Part shown: piece after piece, positions 7,983-17,457 of the stretch
Numbering within the stretch: position 1 is the stretch's first letter
Layout of the letters: every line of letters starts with the position of its first letter
DNA from: BP-464 sp045805505
GTDB lineage: Bacteria > Actinomycetota > Thermoleophilia > Solirubrobacterales > Solirubrobacteraceae
Assembly: GCA_045805505.1 (NCBI GenBank)
Contig: JBJMLA010000032.1
Coordinates: 69,146 to 133,145 of the forward strand
Length of the DNA stretch: 64,000 bases
Direction of reading: 5' to 3'
Position numbers and translations under genes: made by a program
Notes under the pieces: model-generated
What the model saw: the letters and a program-made list of their open reading frames with translations, nothing else
What the model was told of the DNA's origin: nothing
Database searches by the model: none

Positions 7983-9968
7983 CTACCAGTGCACGCCCTT
8001 CAGCAGGTTCGCCATGGCGACCTGCTCCATCGAGGCCTTCTCGGACTCGTCCTTCTGGCCCTTGGCCGCGGCGGAGTCGGGGAAGACCTTGTAGGCCGTG
8101 TGGAGGATCTGGTCGACGGCCTTCGGCGCGAGCGCGTAGGCCACCTCGCCGAACGTGCCCAGGCGCGTGTTGATCTGCTTGGGCTTCGCGCGCATGGCCT
8201 CGCAGACCATGTCGGCCGCCTCGTCCGGCGTGATGGTCGGGAACTGGTCGTACATCTTGGTCGGGGCGATCATCGCCGTGCGCACGAGCGGCATGTGGAT
8301 CGTGGTGAACGTGATGTTGTCGGCCACGGTCTCCGTGGCGACGATGCGCGTCCACGCGTCGAGCGCTGCCTTTGACGCCACGTAGGCGCTGAACCGCGGC
8401 GGGTTGGTCTGCACGCCGATGGAGCTGACGTTGACGATGTGGCCGAAGCGCTGCTCCTTCATGTGCGGCAGGAAGCTCATGACGAGCTTGATGGCACTGA
8501 AGTAGTTGAGCTGCATGGTCCGCTCGTAATCGTGGAAGCGGTCGATGCTCAGCGAAACCGAGCGGCGGATCGAGCGTCCCGCGTTGTTGACGATCATGTC
8601 GACGGTCGGGTGGTCGGCCAGGACTCGATCGCGGAGCTCCTCGAGCGCGTCCATGTCGGTCAGGTCGGTCGGGTAGATGTGAGCGGTCCCGCCGGCCTTC
8701 TCGATCTCGGCCTTGACCTCCTCGAGCTTCTCGACGCCGCGGGCGACGAGCAGCGGGATGCCGCCGGCGGCGGCGACCTTGAGCGCCGTGGACCGGCCGA
8801 TGCCGGCAGATGCGCCGGTGATCAGGACGGTCCCGCCGTTGATCGCATGCTCGAAGGAGCGGTCCTTGAATAGATCCGGATCGAGGTTGCGCTCCCAGTA
8901 GTCCCAGAGCTGCTCGGCGTAGTCGTCGAGCTCCGGCACGCTGATGCCCGAGCCGGCCAGCGCACGTTCGGTGTCGCGAGTGTCGAACTGGGCGGTGAAG
9001 CCGATGTGTTCGATGACCTCCTCGGGAATCCCGAAGTCGGCCAGCAGCGACTTGCGCACGTCCTTGGCCGGCGGCAGCTTCATGAGCATCGAGATGGTGC
9101 CCTTGGGCAGCATCGCCAGGAGCTTTTTGTCGACGCGCATCTGCATCTGCGGCGCGTGCGCGGCGCGTGCGAAGGCGTTGAGGACCTCGCCGGAGCGCTG
9201 CCCCTTCGGATGGGTCAGGTGGAAGGCCTGGCCGTCGAGCTCGGGCTGATGGGCGATGTGATCCATCGCCTTGACCACGAAGTCGACGGGAACGATGTTG
9301 TTCCAGCCGAGCTCCGGACCGACCAGCGGCACCCACTCGGGGATCCAGTGGCGCAGCTTCTGGATCGCCTTGAAGAAGTAGTACGGCCCGTCGATCTTGT
9401 CCATCTCGCCGGTCTCGGAGTGTCCGACGACGACCGCGGGCCGGTACACGCGCCACGGCACGGTGGACTTCTCGCGGGCGATCTTCTCGGACTCGAACTT
9501 CGTCCGGTGATAGGCCGACGGGAGCTTCTGGCCCTCGTCGAACATGTCCTCGCGGAAGTTGCCCTTGAACAGGCCTGCGGCGGCGACCGAGGAGGTGTGG
9601 TGCAGGATCCCGGCCTCGAGCGCGTTGGCGAGGTCGACGGCGTTGCGCGTGCCGACGACGTTGTGCTTCTCGTTGCTCTCATCGCTGGCCGTCATGTCGT
9701 AGACGGCCGCCAGGTGGAAGAAGTGGTCGATCTTCCCCTTGTGCTCGTCGATCCAGGCGCTGTCGACACCGAGCGACGGCTCGTTGAGGTCGCCGACTAC
9801 CGGCTTGATGCGCGGCGAGGAACCCCACTTCTCGGCGCTCAGCTGCTCGAGCTTCTCCCGGGAGGTCTCCCGCACCAGGACGTGGATGTCACCCTCGCGC
9901 TTTGCCAGCAGCTCTTCGACGAGATGGCGGCCGATGAAGCCGGTTGCGCCCGTCACGAAATACGTCAT
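7983..9968 (-). CDS. Two-domain acyl-CoA reductase-like SDR fusion (AcrA1 type)
   Basis: 661 residues. The N-terminal half is an extended SDR: TGATGFIGRH at 6-15 binds NADP and YHRTK near residue 153 holds the catalytic Tyr/Lys. The C-terminal half is a classical SDR: ITGASAGIGRS near 381-391, VNNAGRS, and YVASK with Tyr/Lys. This layout and length match mycobacterial AcrA1 (Rv3391)-type proteins, thought to reduce fatty acyl-CoA to aldehyde or alcohol for wax or lipid storage; activity here is inferred. Both Rossmann sites look intact. A purine-rich GGAGGGAGAGAG precedes the ATG. It is transcribed apart from its neighbours. Confidence 0.85.
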   Translation of the reverse strand: MTYFVTGATGFIGRHLVEELLAKREGDIHVLVRETSREKLEQLSAEKWGSSPRIKPVVGDLNEPSLGVDSAWIDEHKGKIDHFFHLAAVYDMTASDESNEKHNVVGTRNAVDLANALEAGILHHTSSVAAAGLFKGNFREDMFDEGQKLPSAYHRTKFESEKIAREKSTVPWRVYRPAVVVGHSETGEMDKIDGPYYFFKAIQKLRHWIPEWVPLVGPELGWNNIVPVDFVVKAMDHIAHQPELDGQAFHLTHPKGQRSGEVLNAFARAAHAPQMQMRVDKKLLAMLPKGTISMLMKLPPAKDVRKSLLADFGIPEEVIEHIGFTAQFDTRDTERALAGSGISVPELDDYAEQLWDYWERNLDPDLFKDRSFEHAINGGTVLITGASAGIGRSTALKVAAAGGIPLLVARGVEKLEEVKAEIEKAGGTAHIYPTDLTDMDALEELRDRVLADHPTVDMIVNNAGRSIRRSVSLSIDRFHDYERTMQLNYFSAIKLVMSFLPHMKEQRFGHIVNVSSIGVQTNPPRFSAYVASKAALDAWTRIVATETVADNITFTTIHMPLVRTAMIAPTKMYDQFPTITPDEAADMVCEAMRAKPKQINTRLGTFGEVAYALAPKAVDQILHTAYKVFPDSAAAKGQKDESEKASMEQVAMANLLKGVHW

Positions 9969-10022
9969 GTGGTCTCTCTCCCTCCGCGGATCGGGCGATC
10001 CTATAGGCAGAGCGTCGAGCGG

Positions 10023-12533
10023 CTAGCCGCGTGAACGGCGCTTCGCAGCCTTGGCCGCGTACATGCGGCGGTCGGCTTCCACGACGGCTTCGGCCAGGGT
10101 GGCGGACGGCGGGACGGATGCGAAGCCGAGTGAGCAGGACGGCACGGGCTCTCCGGCGGAGCGGGCGTCGGCAAGGGCGGTGAGCAGGCGGTCGCACCAG
10201 GACTGGGCGTCGCCCTCGTCGCTGTAGCGCAGGAGGACGCCGAACTCGTCGCCGCCGATGCGGGCGACGAAGTCGGTGGCGCGGACGTTCTCGGACAGGG
10301 CGGCGCCGGCGCGGCGCAGGAGCTCGTCGCCCGCGGCGTGGCCTTCGCTGTCGTTGATCAGCTTGAGCTCGTCGAGATCGACCACGACGATGGAGGCGGG
10401 GCGGCCGTTGCGGGCGCGATGGAGCTCCTCGGAGCGGATCGTCTCCTCCCAGGCCGCGCGGGAGGCCACACCGGTGACGACATCGGTGCGCAGGCGCTGG
10501 GCCAGCTGGGCGTTCTCCGACGAGAGCCGCTCCTGGGCCAGCGCGCGGCGCAGGACGACCTCGGCGGCGTCGCTCATCGCGCCGGCGACGCGCTGGCACA
10601 GCGCGGTGAAGCCGCGCAGGCCCGGCTCGGCGTGGACGATCAGCAACATGGCGATCGCCGGCTTGCCGACGGGCAGGACGTGGATCGAGGACGCGGCGTC
10701 CTCACGGCGGAAGCCCTCGGGCATCGCGTCATCGGTGCCCGTCGTGTCCTGGCAGAGCATCGGCAGCGCCTTGGGCGAGCCCGCGTAGTGCAGCAGCGCG
10801 CGCTGGGCGGCATCCGGGTCGGCCGGGCGCCAGCCGCGGTCAGACCACCCGAGGATCGGATCGACGTCGTCACTCGGGACGGTCATCACCGCGCCGTACT
10901 CGCAGCTCAGCGCTGCCGCGGCACGATCGGCCACGGCGGCCAGGGTCGCCTGCACCGAGTCGGCGGAGACCATGGTGATCGCGCGGACGGCGGCGAGGAC
11001 CTCGAGCTCGTCGGCCAGGCGCTTGGCGGGGGAGACGTCGACGACCAGGGCGCGCGCCTGCTCGGCAAGCCGTGCGGCGCGATCGAGGTCGGCGCCATCG
11101 AGAGCGCGGTCCGGCGAGCCGAACAGCACGACCCAGTCCTCGCGGCAGGGAACGAGCACGGCGCTGCGGCCGTAGTAGGGCCCGACGATCCGCGTGGTCG
11201 TCTCGTAGGCGACCAGCAGCGGCTTGCCGTCGACGAGCGCGTCGCGCACGAGCGACTCCTCGCCCGAGCGGATCTCGATGTTGCCCGCCCAGCCCGCGCC
11301 GCGGCCCACGCCGCCGAGGTGGGAGTAGACGTCGTCGGCCACGCGGGTGAAGACGAACAGGTCGGCGGCGCCGAGGTCGTCGGCGAGCGCGGCGAGCGCG
11401 ACGGCCTGCGCGGCCTCGGCGCTGTCGCGAGGGGAGAAGGCCTCGAGCTCGCCGACGGTGTCGTCGCCGAGCACGGTCAGCAGCGCCTGGGCGACGCGCG
11501 GGTCGAACTGCGTCCCGGCGTGCTTGCGCAGCTCGGCGAGCGCGTCCTCGTGCGCCATCGCCGGCCGGTAGGAGCGGTCGGAGGTCATGGCGTGCCAGGC
11601 GTCGCACGCGAAGACGATGCGGCTGGGCAGCGGGATGAGCTCGCCGGCCAGGCCGTCGGGGTAGCCGCCGCCGTCCCAGCGCTCGTGCTCGTGGCGGATC
11701 GCCTTGGCGACGTCCTCGAGGGCCGGGATGCCCGACAGGATGCGTTCGCCGATGGCCGGGTGCTCGCGCATCAGCGCCCATTCGGTGTCGGTCAGCGCAC
11801 CGGGCTTGGTGAGGATCTCTGTCGGGATCCCGAGCTTGCCGATGTCGTGGAGGACGGCGACCTGGCGGATGCGCGCGACGTCCTCGGCGCTCAGAGCGAG
11901 GCGCTCGGCCACGGCCGCGGCCAGGTCGGCCGTCTCGGATGAGTGCTGGCCGGTGTACTCGTCGCGGGCGTCGAGCGCGGAGCTCAGCGCCACGACGACC
12001 GACTCATAGCTGGCGGCGACGCTGGCCTGCGACCGCAGTCGGTCAAGGCCCAGCGCGACGACACCCGCGTAGGAGGAGGCCAGGTCGATCTCGGCCTGGT
12101 CCGGCTCGTAGGGCTCGTCGTGGTAGACGACGAACGTTCCCAGGACGGTGCCGTCGGACAGCGCCAGCGGCACCGAGAAGGCCGAGCGCAGTCCGCGGTC
12201 CTCGGCGTACTCGCGCCAGTCCTCCCAGCGCTCGTCGGTGCGGACGTCGACCGTGACCTGCGGCTCGCCGTGGAAGATGGCCGAGCCGCACGTGCCGGAA
12301 TTCGGCCCCACGGTCGTGCCGGCGACGCAGTCGCTCGGGATGCGGAGGCCGACGCTGGCCCCGTGACAGAGCTGGTCGCCGTCGAGCAGCATGATCGCCG
12401 CCCGCTCGGTGTGGTGCAGGCGCGAGAGGTGGCAGACGGCGTCCTGGAGGAACGCCTGTGGCGAGGTGCCGTCAGCAGCGGCGGCCGTCGTGGCGTGAAC
12501 CGCGGCGGAAAGAGACTGGGCGTCGGGCGTCAT
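10023..12533 (-). CDS. GAF / HD-GYP / GGDEF c-di-GMP turnover protein
   Basis: 836 residues with no membrane segment. Order: GAF-like domain (about 20-165), HD-GYP phosphodiesterase domain with HDIGK at 229-233 and GYP at 290-292, two further GAF-like regions (about 380-510 and 530-680), then a diguanylate cyclase domain with GGDEF at 760-764 and an RATD inhibitory site five residues before the motif region. Both enzyme signatures are intact, so it could make and break cyclic di-GMP, with GAF domains sensing a small ligand or redox state. With the EAL protein at the left edge it is the second c-di-GMP gene in the window. Which activity dominates cannot be told. Confidence 0.9.
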   Translation of the reverse strand: MTPDAQSLSAAVHATTAAAADGTSPQAFLQDAVCHLSRLHHTERAAIMLLDGDQLCHGASVGLRIPSDCVAGTTVGPNSGTCGSAIFHGEPQVTVDVRTDERWEDWREYAEDRGLRSAFSVPLALSDGTVLGTFVVYHDEPYEPDQAEIDLASSYAGVVALGLDRLRSQASVAASYESVVVALSSALDARDEYTGQHSSETADLAAAVAERLALSAEDVARIRQVAVLHDIGKLGIPTEILTKPGALTDTEWALMREHPAIGERILSGIPALEDVAKAIRHEHERWDGGGYPDGLAGELIPLPSRIVFACDAWHAMTSDRSYRPAMAHEDALAELRKHAGTQFDPRVAQALLTVLGDDTVGELEAFSPRDSAEAAQAVALAALADDLGAADLFVFTRVADDVYSHLGGVGRGAGWAGNIEIRSGEESLVRDALVDGKPLLVAYETTTRIVGPYYGRSAVLVPCREDWVVLFGSPDRALDGADLDRAARLAEQARALVVDVSPAKRLADELEVLAAVRAITMVSADSVQATLAAVADRAAAALSCEYGAVMTVPSDDVDPILGWSDRGWRPADPDAAQRALLHYAGSPKALPMLCQDTTGTDDAMPEGFRREDAASSIHVLPVGKPAIAMLLIVHAEPGLRGFTALCQRVAGAMSDAAEVVLRRALAQERLSSENAQLAQRLRTDVVTGVASRAAWEETIRSEELHRARNGRPASIVVVDLDELKLINDSEGHAAGDELLRRAGAALSENVRATDFVARIGGDEFGVLLRYSDEGDAQSWCDRLLTALADARSAGEPVPSCSLGFASVPPSATLAEAVVEADRRMYAAKAAKRRSRG

Positions 12534-12596
12534 GAGCTCGCCCCGTTCATCGGCACGCCGGAGCCGGTCCTGAAGGACGCGGCGCTCCCGGCTGGA

Positions 12597-13373
12597 CTAG
12601 ACGCCCGCGCCCTGGCCGCCGCGGCCCTCGCCGCCGGCGAACCGCGCTGCGCCGGTGACCGCGTCCATGAACGTCTGCGGGCCTGACTGGGCCTCGATGG
12701 CCAGTGCGGCGTCGAGCGGGAGTCCGAAGCCCTCGAGCGCGGCGCGGCGATCGGCGAGCATCGTCTTCTGGGGGAAGCTCGCCAGGCCCTGGGCGATCTC
12801 CAGCGCGCGCTCGAGATGCGAGGCGGGCTCGACGATCTCGGTGATCATCCCCATGCTCAGCGCCTCGCTCGCGTCGATGATCCGCCCGGTGAGGATCAGG
12901 TCGAGCGCGCGGCCCATCCCGACGATGCGCGGCAGCCGCTGCGTCCCGCCGTCGATCAGCGGCACGCCCCAGCGACGCTCGGGGAACCCGAGCTGCGAAC
13001 CCTCGGTGACGATCCGCAGGTCGCACCACAGCGCGAGCTCGAGCCCGCCGGCCAGGCACCAGCCGCTGATCGCCGCGATCGTCGGCTTGGAGGGCGTCAG
13101 GCGGGTGAACCCGAACGGGCCCGCCGCCGACATCTGGCGCGGGCCGAAGGACTCGATGGCCTTGAGATCGGCGCCGGCGCAGAACGAGACGTCGCCGGCA
13201 CCGGTGACGATCAGCACGCGAGCCTCGTCGTCGGCCTCGAAGATGTGGAACGCGGCCTCGAGCAGGTCGGCGGTGGGCCCGTCGACTGCGTTGCGGCGCT
13301 CCTGCCGGTCGATGGTCAGGACGGCCGCTGCACCGACCCGCTCGTAGCGGACCGGCTCGGGGCCGTCTACCAA
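12597..13373 (-). CDS. Enoyl-CoA hydratase/isomerase family protein
   Basis: About 258 residues of crotonase fold. The oxyanion-hole segment FCAGADLKAI and the GGLELALWCD segment are present, and both catalytic glutamates of classical hydratases are kept (Glu in GGLELA and Glu in GFPERRWG). It should act on enoyl-CoA thioesters in beta-oxidation or a similar pathway. The frame runs on upstream, but homology starts near VRYERVGAAAVLTI; I use the TTG at 13373, which overlaps the stop of the upstream small gene by 7 bp. The start is uncertain. Confidence 0.82.
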   Translation of the reverse strand: MVDGPEPVRYERVGAAAVLTIDRQERRNAVDGPTADLLEAAFHIFEADDEARVLIVTGAGDVSFCAGADLKAIESFGPRQMSAAGPFGFTRLTPSKPTIAAISGWCLAGGLELALWCDLRIVTEGSQLGFPERRWGVPLIDGGTQRLPRIVGMGRALDLILTGRIIDASEALSMGMITEIVEPASHLERALEIAQGLASFPQKTMLADRRAALEGFGLPLDAALAIEAQSGPQTFMDAVTGAARFAGGEGRGGQGAGV

Positions 13374-13627
13374 CCGCCCTGCCAGCGCGCGCTGGACGAG
13401 CGAGCCTTCGAAGCGGCCTTGCGGGCGTTCTTGCGCTTCTCGAGCTTCCACTGCAGCAGGGACGCCAGCAGGATGAACAGCGGGAAGAAGATGATCAGGA
13501 TGAAGCCTGCGTTGGTGACGACCTTGTCGTTGGTCTCGCCGTACCAGCCCTGGCCCTGATCATGGGCCAGCGCCGCCGGAGCGGTGAGCAGGAAGAGAGC
13601 GACGGTGGTCGGGAGCAGCCTCAGCAC
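13367..13627 (-). CDS. Small membrane protein with signal-like N-terminus
   Basis: 86 residues from a GTG at 13627. Residues 1-21 form a signal peptide or first membrane segment (LLPTTVALFLLTAPAALA), then a short His/Asp/Gly/Trp linker HDQGQGWYGETNDK, a strong membrane segment at about 39-58 (NAGFILIIFFPLFILLASLL), and a Lys/Arg/Ser-rich tail facing the cytoplasm. Function unknown. It is directly upstream of and overlaps the enoyl-CoA hydratase gene, so the two are probably co-transcribed. Divergent from the second crotonase gene, 27 bp apart. Confidence 0.7.
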   Translation of the reverse strand: MLRLLPTTVALFLLTAPAALAHDQGQGWYGETNDKVVTNAGFILIIFFPLFILLASLLQWKLEKRKNARKAASKARSSSARWQGGW

Positions 13628-13654
13628 GCCCCCAATCCTATAGAAGCCCGTGGC

Positions 13655-14371
13655 GTGAAGACCCTTCAGCGCGAACGCCGCGACGCCATCGAGATCGTCC
13701 GCCTCGACCGGCCGGAGGTCCGCAACGCCATGAGCACCGCGCTCCTGGAGGAGCTGATCGCCGTGCTGGGCGAGCTCGCAGCCGACGAGGAGCTGCGGGC
13801 GCTGGTGCTCTCGACGACCAGCGAGAAGGCGCTGTCGGCCGGCGCCGACGTGGGGGAGGAGCTCGATGCGGCGGGCGGCATTGCGCGGATGGAGCTCTTC
13901 ACGGAGGTCTATGCGGCACTCGACGCGTTCCCGGCGCCGTCGGTCGCCGTCTGCGTGGGCAACTGCGTGGGCGCCGGTGCCGAGCTCGCCGCGGGGTGTG
14001 ACCTGCGGGTGGCCGGCGACAACCTCAAGCTGGCCTGGGCCGGCGGGCGGCTCGGCGTCCCCGTCGGCCCGGCGCGGCTGGTCCCGCTGATCGGGCTCTC
14101 GCGCGCGAAGGAGCTGATCCTCACCGGCCGGGTGGTCGGCGGGGAGGAGGCCGAGCGCGTCGGGCTGGCCCACCGCGTCGCTGCGGCGGCCGAGGCCGAG
14201 GCCGCGGCGGTCGAGCTCGCCGAGCAGGCCAGCCAGGGCCCGATCGCGGCGATGCGCGGTCTCAAGGGGATGTTCCGCGACTTCGAGCACTCTGCGGAGC
14301 GGGTCGCACTGGAGAACGCGTTGCTGCTCGAGTTCCAGCGCCACGGCGCCGGCCTGCCCCGCCGCGGCTAG
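13655..14371 (+). CDS. Crotonase-fold protein lacking one catalytic Glu
   Basis: 238 residues from a GTG at 13655. Crotonase landmarks are present (LDRPEVRNAMS, ALSAGADVGEEL, GAGAELAAGCDLRVA). The first hydratase glutamate is kept in GAELA. The second, expected before the GTxxG-like turn, is replaced (LAWAGGRLGVPVG where hydratases have a PE pair). It may therefore be an isomerase, thioesterase-like or other crotonase activity rather than a true hydratase. It ends in a 4-bp CTAG overlap with the convergent SRPBCC gene. The upstream open stretch to 13562 has no homology and lies across the promoter region. Confidence 0.8.
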   Translation: MKTLQRERRDAIEIVRLDRPEVRNAMSTALLEELIAVLGELAADEELRALVLSTTSEKALSAGADVGEELDAAGGIARMELFTEVYAALDAFPAPSVAVCVGNCVGAGAELAAGCDLRVAGDNLKLAWAGGRLGVPVGPARLVPLIGLSRAKELILTGRVVGGEEAERVGLAHRVAAAAEAEAAAVELAEQASQGPIAAMRGLKGMFRDFEHSAERVALENALLLEFQRHGAGLPRRG

Positions 14372-14808
14372 AAGCGCGTGGCGGCGAGGCGGTCCATCGC
14401 CTTCTGGTTGCCGCGCTGCAGCCAGATGCGCAGGACCGGCGAGAGGACCTTCTCGATGCCGGGCGTCTGCAGATAGCGCAGCTCGAAGCGGACGTCGGTG
14501 CCGCCGCCGGGGGAGTCGCTGAGCGTGTAGGTGCCCTGGGTGCGGCGCTTGCCGTTGGCGCCGACGGCCTGCTCGACGATGGTCGTCGGCGGGGTCGCCG
14601 AGACGACCTCCATGTCGGCCCAGTCCTTCGGGCCGGGCACGTTGGCCCGCATGCGCGCCTTCGCGCCGACCCCTGTCGCCGGCCCGCTGTAGGTCCAGTC
14701 GACGAGCATGTGGTTGGTGAACGGCTCGTGGTTGGCCATCACGTCGAGGAACGCGAAGACCTCCTCACGCGGCTTGTCGATGTGGGTGCTGACGACGATC
14801 GGCTTCAC
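14368..14808 (-). CDS. SRPBCC (polyketide cyclase/START-like) family protein
   Basis: 146 residues of helix-grip fold: VSTHIDKPREEVFAFLDVMAN at the start, GVGAKARMRAN in the middle, TYTLSDSPGGGTDVRFEL, and a long C-terminal amphipathic helix. Such proteins bind hydrophobic ligands or act as cyclases or dehydratases; no specific partner is evident. The GTG start is supported by GAGGAG 6 nt upstream. It is divergent from the MmpL-like gene, with which it may share control; the spacer holds a small dyad (CAAC-AA-GTTG at about 14823-14832). Confidence 0.8.
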   Translation of the reverse strand: MKPIVVSTHIDKPREEVFAFLDVMANHEPFTNHMLVDWTYSGPATGVGAKARMRANVPGPKDWADMEVVSATPPTTIVEQAVGANGKRRTQGTYTLSDSPGGGTDVRFELRYLQTPGIEKVLSPVLRIWLQRGNQKAMDRLAATRF

Positions 14809-14861
14809 CGGGAACTCCTCGGCAACAAGTTGTCGGAATGGTCGGATAGCGTAATCGCGCC

Positions 14862-16985
14862 ATGACCGCGCTCACCCGCTGGGTTCTCTCACACACGAAG
14901 ATCGTCGTCGGTTTCTGGGTGGTCATCACCCTCGTCGGCTTCTCGATGATGGGCAAGGCCAACGACTCGTTCGACCAGAAGTTCTCGGTCCCCGAGCGCG
15001 AGGGCTTCGCGACCTCCGAGGTCATCGCCGACAAGTACGGCGCGGGCGGCGAGAACTTGCCGCTGCTGCCCACCGTCCAGCTGCCCGAGGGCAAGACGGT
15101 CGACTCGCCGGGCGTCAAGGCGGACCTGGCCAAGATCGACGAGATCGCCGCCAAGGCCCTGCCGGGATCGCGCCAGGCCTCCTACGCGTCCACCGGCGAC
15201 AAGGCCCTCGTCTCCGAGGACGGGCGGACGGTCTTCTCGCTCGTCTACCCGAAGGTCCCCGACACGACGTTCGGCGACGACACCGTCAGCGTCCCGGCGC
15301 TGCGGGCGGCGCTCAAGGGCGTCACGGTCGCCGGCGAGCCGGTGCGGGTCACGGGCTTCGACGCGCTCAACGAGGACGTCGGCGGCGGCGAGGGCCCGGG
15401 CATCTTCATCGAGGTGCTCTTCGGCGGCGTCGGCGCGCTCGCGGTGCTGGCCTACGTCTTCGCGTCGCTGATGGCCTTCCTGCCGCTGCTGATGGCCATC
15501 GTGGCCATCCCGACGACCTTCCTGGCCGCCTACGGGCTGACGGCCTTCACGTCGATTTCGCCGATCGTCTCGTTCCTGATCGGCCTCGTCGGGCTGGGCA
15601 TCGCGATCGACTACGCACTGCTCATCGTGGTGCGCTGGCGCGAGGAGCGCGCGCACGGGCTCGATCTCGAGGAAGCCACGATCAAGTCGATGGCGACGGC
15701 CGGCCGCGCCGTGCTCTTCAGCGGCACCACGGTGGCCATCGCGCTGTTCGCCCTGATCGCCATCCCGCTGCCGTTCATGCGCTCGATGGGCTACGCCGGC
15801 CTGCTGATCCCGCTGATCTCCGTCGCGGTCGCCGTCACGCTGCTGCCCGTGCTTCTGGTCAAGTGGGGCCCGCGGCTGGATTGGCCGCACAAGCGCGACG
15901 ACGACAAGGCCAGCCGCGCCTGGACCCGCTGGGCGGAGGGCATCGTCCGCCGCCGCTGGCCCGCCGCCCTGCTGGCGCTGGCGATCCTCGGCGCGCTGAC
16001 CGTCAGCGCCGCCGGGCTCAACCTCGGCACGTCGAACCCCGACGTGCAGGCCAAGAACGGCGACGCCAAGGTCGCGCTCGGGCAGATCAAGGACTCGGGC
16101 ATCGGCTCGGGTGCCCTGGCGCCGTACGAGCTGCTGGCCAGCGAGAGCGAGGCCCCGGCCGCGCTGGCGGCGACCGAGAAGGTCGACGGGATTCACGGTG
16201 GCCTGCTGCCCAAGGATCCCGACTGGGTGCGTGACGGCGTGCAGATCGTCGAGGTCATCCCGTCACCGAACCCGTCGACCAAGGACGCCCGGGATCTGGT
16301 GGCCGAGGTGCGTGACGCCGGCCACAGCGCAGGCCCGTCGGTCAAGGTCGGCGGCCCGATGCCCGGCAACCAGGACTTCATCGACGCGGTCTACGGCAAC
16401 TTCCCGCTGCTCATCGCGCTGATCTCGATCGTCACCTACATCCTGCTTGCGCGCGCGTTCCGCTCGCTGCTGCTGCCGCTCAAGGCCGTGGTGCTCAACA
16501 TCATCAGCGTCGCAGCCGCCTGGGGCGTGATGACGCTGGTCTGGCAGAACGGGCACGGCTCGCAGATCTGGGGGATAGACCCGACGGGGGCGATCGCGTC
16601 GTGGATCCCGTTGATGGTCTTCGCGTTCCTCTTCGGCCTGTCGATGGACTACGAGGTCTTCATCCTCAGCCGCATGCGCGAGGAGTACGACGCGACCGGC
16701 GAGACGAACACCTCGGTGGTCGTCGGACTCGGCCGCACCGGTCGCCTGGTCACCAGTGCCGCCCTGATCCTCTTTCTCGCCTTCGTGGCGATGGCGTCGG
16801 GCCCGCAAGTGGACGTCAAGGTGCTCGCCACCGGATTGGCGGCGGGCATCCTGCTCGACGCGACGGTGGTGCGCGGCCTGCTCGTGCCGGCGGTGGTCTC
16901 GCTGATGGGGCGCTGGAACTGGTGGCTGCCGCCGGGCCCCGCGAAGCTCCTGCGGGTCGAGCCGTCGGAGGCGCGCTCGAACTGA
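14862..16985 (+). CDS. MMPL family (RND-like) exporter
   Basis: 707 residues with about 12 membrane segments in two repeats, each with a large extracytoplasmic loop. The Asp-Tyr pairs that relay protons in MmpL proteins are present in both halves (GLGIAIDYALLIVVRWREE and GLSMDYEVFILSRMREEYD). It likely exports lipids or hydrophobic compounds using the proton gradient. The AcrA1-like reductase and crotonase genes nearby hint at lipid metabolism, but the cargo is unknown. A weak hairpin (16993-17010, ACACC/GGTGT) lies after the stop. Confidence 0.9.
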   Translation: MTALTRWVLSHTKIVVGFWVVITLVGFSMMGKANDSFDQKFSVPEREGFATSEVIADKYGAGGENLPLLPTVQLPEGKTVDSPGVKADLAKIDEIAAKALPGSRQASYASTGDKALVSEDGRTVFSLVYPKVPDTTFGDDTVSVPALRAALKGVTVAGEPVRVTGFDALNEDVGGGEGPGIFIEVLFGGVGALAVLAYVFASLMAFLPLLMAIVAIPTTFLAAYGLTAFTSISPIVSFLIGLVGLGIAIDYALLIVVRWREERAHGLDLEEATIKSMATAGRAVLFSGTTVAIALFALIAIPLPFMRSMGYAGLLIPLISVAVAVTLLPVLLVKWGPRLDWPHKRDDDKASRAWTRWAEGIVRRRWPAALLALAILGALTVSAAGLNLGTSNPDVQAKNGDAKVALGQIKDSGIGSGALAPYELLASESEAPAALAATEKVDGIHGGLLPKDPDWVRDGVQIVEVIPSPNPSTKDARDLVAEVRDAGHSAGPSVKVGGPMPGNQDFIDAVYGNFPLLIALISIVTYILLARAFRSLLLPLKAVVLNIISVAAAWGVMTLVWQNGHGSQIWGIDPTGAIASWIPLMVFAFLFGLSMDYEVFILSRMREEYDATGETNTSVVVGLGRTGRLVTSAALILFLAFVAMASGPQVDVKVLATGLAAGILLDATVVRGLLVPAVVSLMGRWNWWLPPGPAKLLRVEPSEARSN

Positions 16986-17011
16986 CCGATCGACACCTGT
17001 TTTCCGGTGTT

Positions 17012-17040
17012 TTGCGGACCCGGCGCAGATCACCTACATT
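17012..17040 (+). promoter_or_regulatory. Promoter of the RR-HK-RR operon, likely leaderless
   Basis: TTGCGG (17012-17017) and TACATT (17035-17040) are 17 bp apart. The start codon at 17048 falls where transcription should begin, and no ribosome binding site is visible, so the mRNA is probably leaderless. It resembles the TTGCGT-17-CATAAT promoter at 791-819. Confidence 0.55.
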
Positions 17041-17047
17041 CGCGGGT

Positions 17048-17455
17048 ATGGACCGTGCACTTGTGATTCTGCACGTCGAGGACAGCCCCGCGGATCGCCG
17101 CCTGACGGCTGACACGCTGGGCGAAGCGGCGTTGAGCATCCAGCTGTTTCAGGCCGAGACCGCCGAGGAAGGCCTGGCCTTCCTGCGCCAGGAAGGCGAG
17201 CGGTACGAGAACTGCCCGCGGCCCGATCTGGTGTTGCTCGACCTCGGTCTGCCGGGGATGAGTGGCCGCGATCTGCTGGCCACGCTGCGCGACGATCCCA
17301 TGCTCAGCTCGATCCCGGTGGTGGTGCAGACGGGCGACGACGACGACCGCGTGCTGGTCGAGACGCTGGGCCTCGGGGCACACGAGTTCCTGACCAAGCC
17401 GCTGACGGTCGAGCAGCTGATGTCGGTCATCGAGTACGTCACAGAGTTCGCCTGA
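17048..17455 (+). CDS. Single-domain response regulator (Rcp1-like)
   Basis: 135 residues made only of a receiver domain. The acidic pair is in HVEDSPADRRL, the phospho-acceptor Asp in LVLLDLGLPGMSG, and the conserved Lys in FLTKPL. The Rcp1-type insert (about GERYENCPRPD) is present. It has no output domain, so it must act by protein contact or as a phosphate relay. It is followed after 2 bp by a soluble histidine kinase and then another Rcp1-like regulator, so the three likely form one signalling unit. The ATG at 17048 is the start of the fold. Confidence 0.9.
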   Translation: MDRALVILHVEDSPADRRLTADTLGEAALSIQLFQAETAEEGLAFLRQEGERYENCPRPDLVLLDLGLPGMSGRDLLATLRDDPMLSSIPVVVQTGDDDDRVLVETLGLGAHEFLTKPLTVEQLMSVIEYVTEFA

Positions 17456-17457
17456 CC

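Noticed and set aside
16993..17010. ACACC/GGTGT hairpin after the MMPL gene as a terminator
   Set aside because: The stem is only 5 bp with an 8-nt loop and it overlaps the promoter of the next operon, so I mention it but do not call it.
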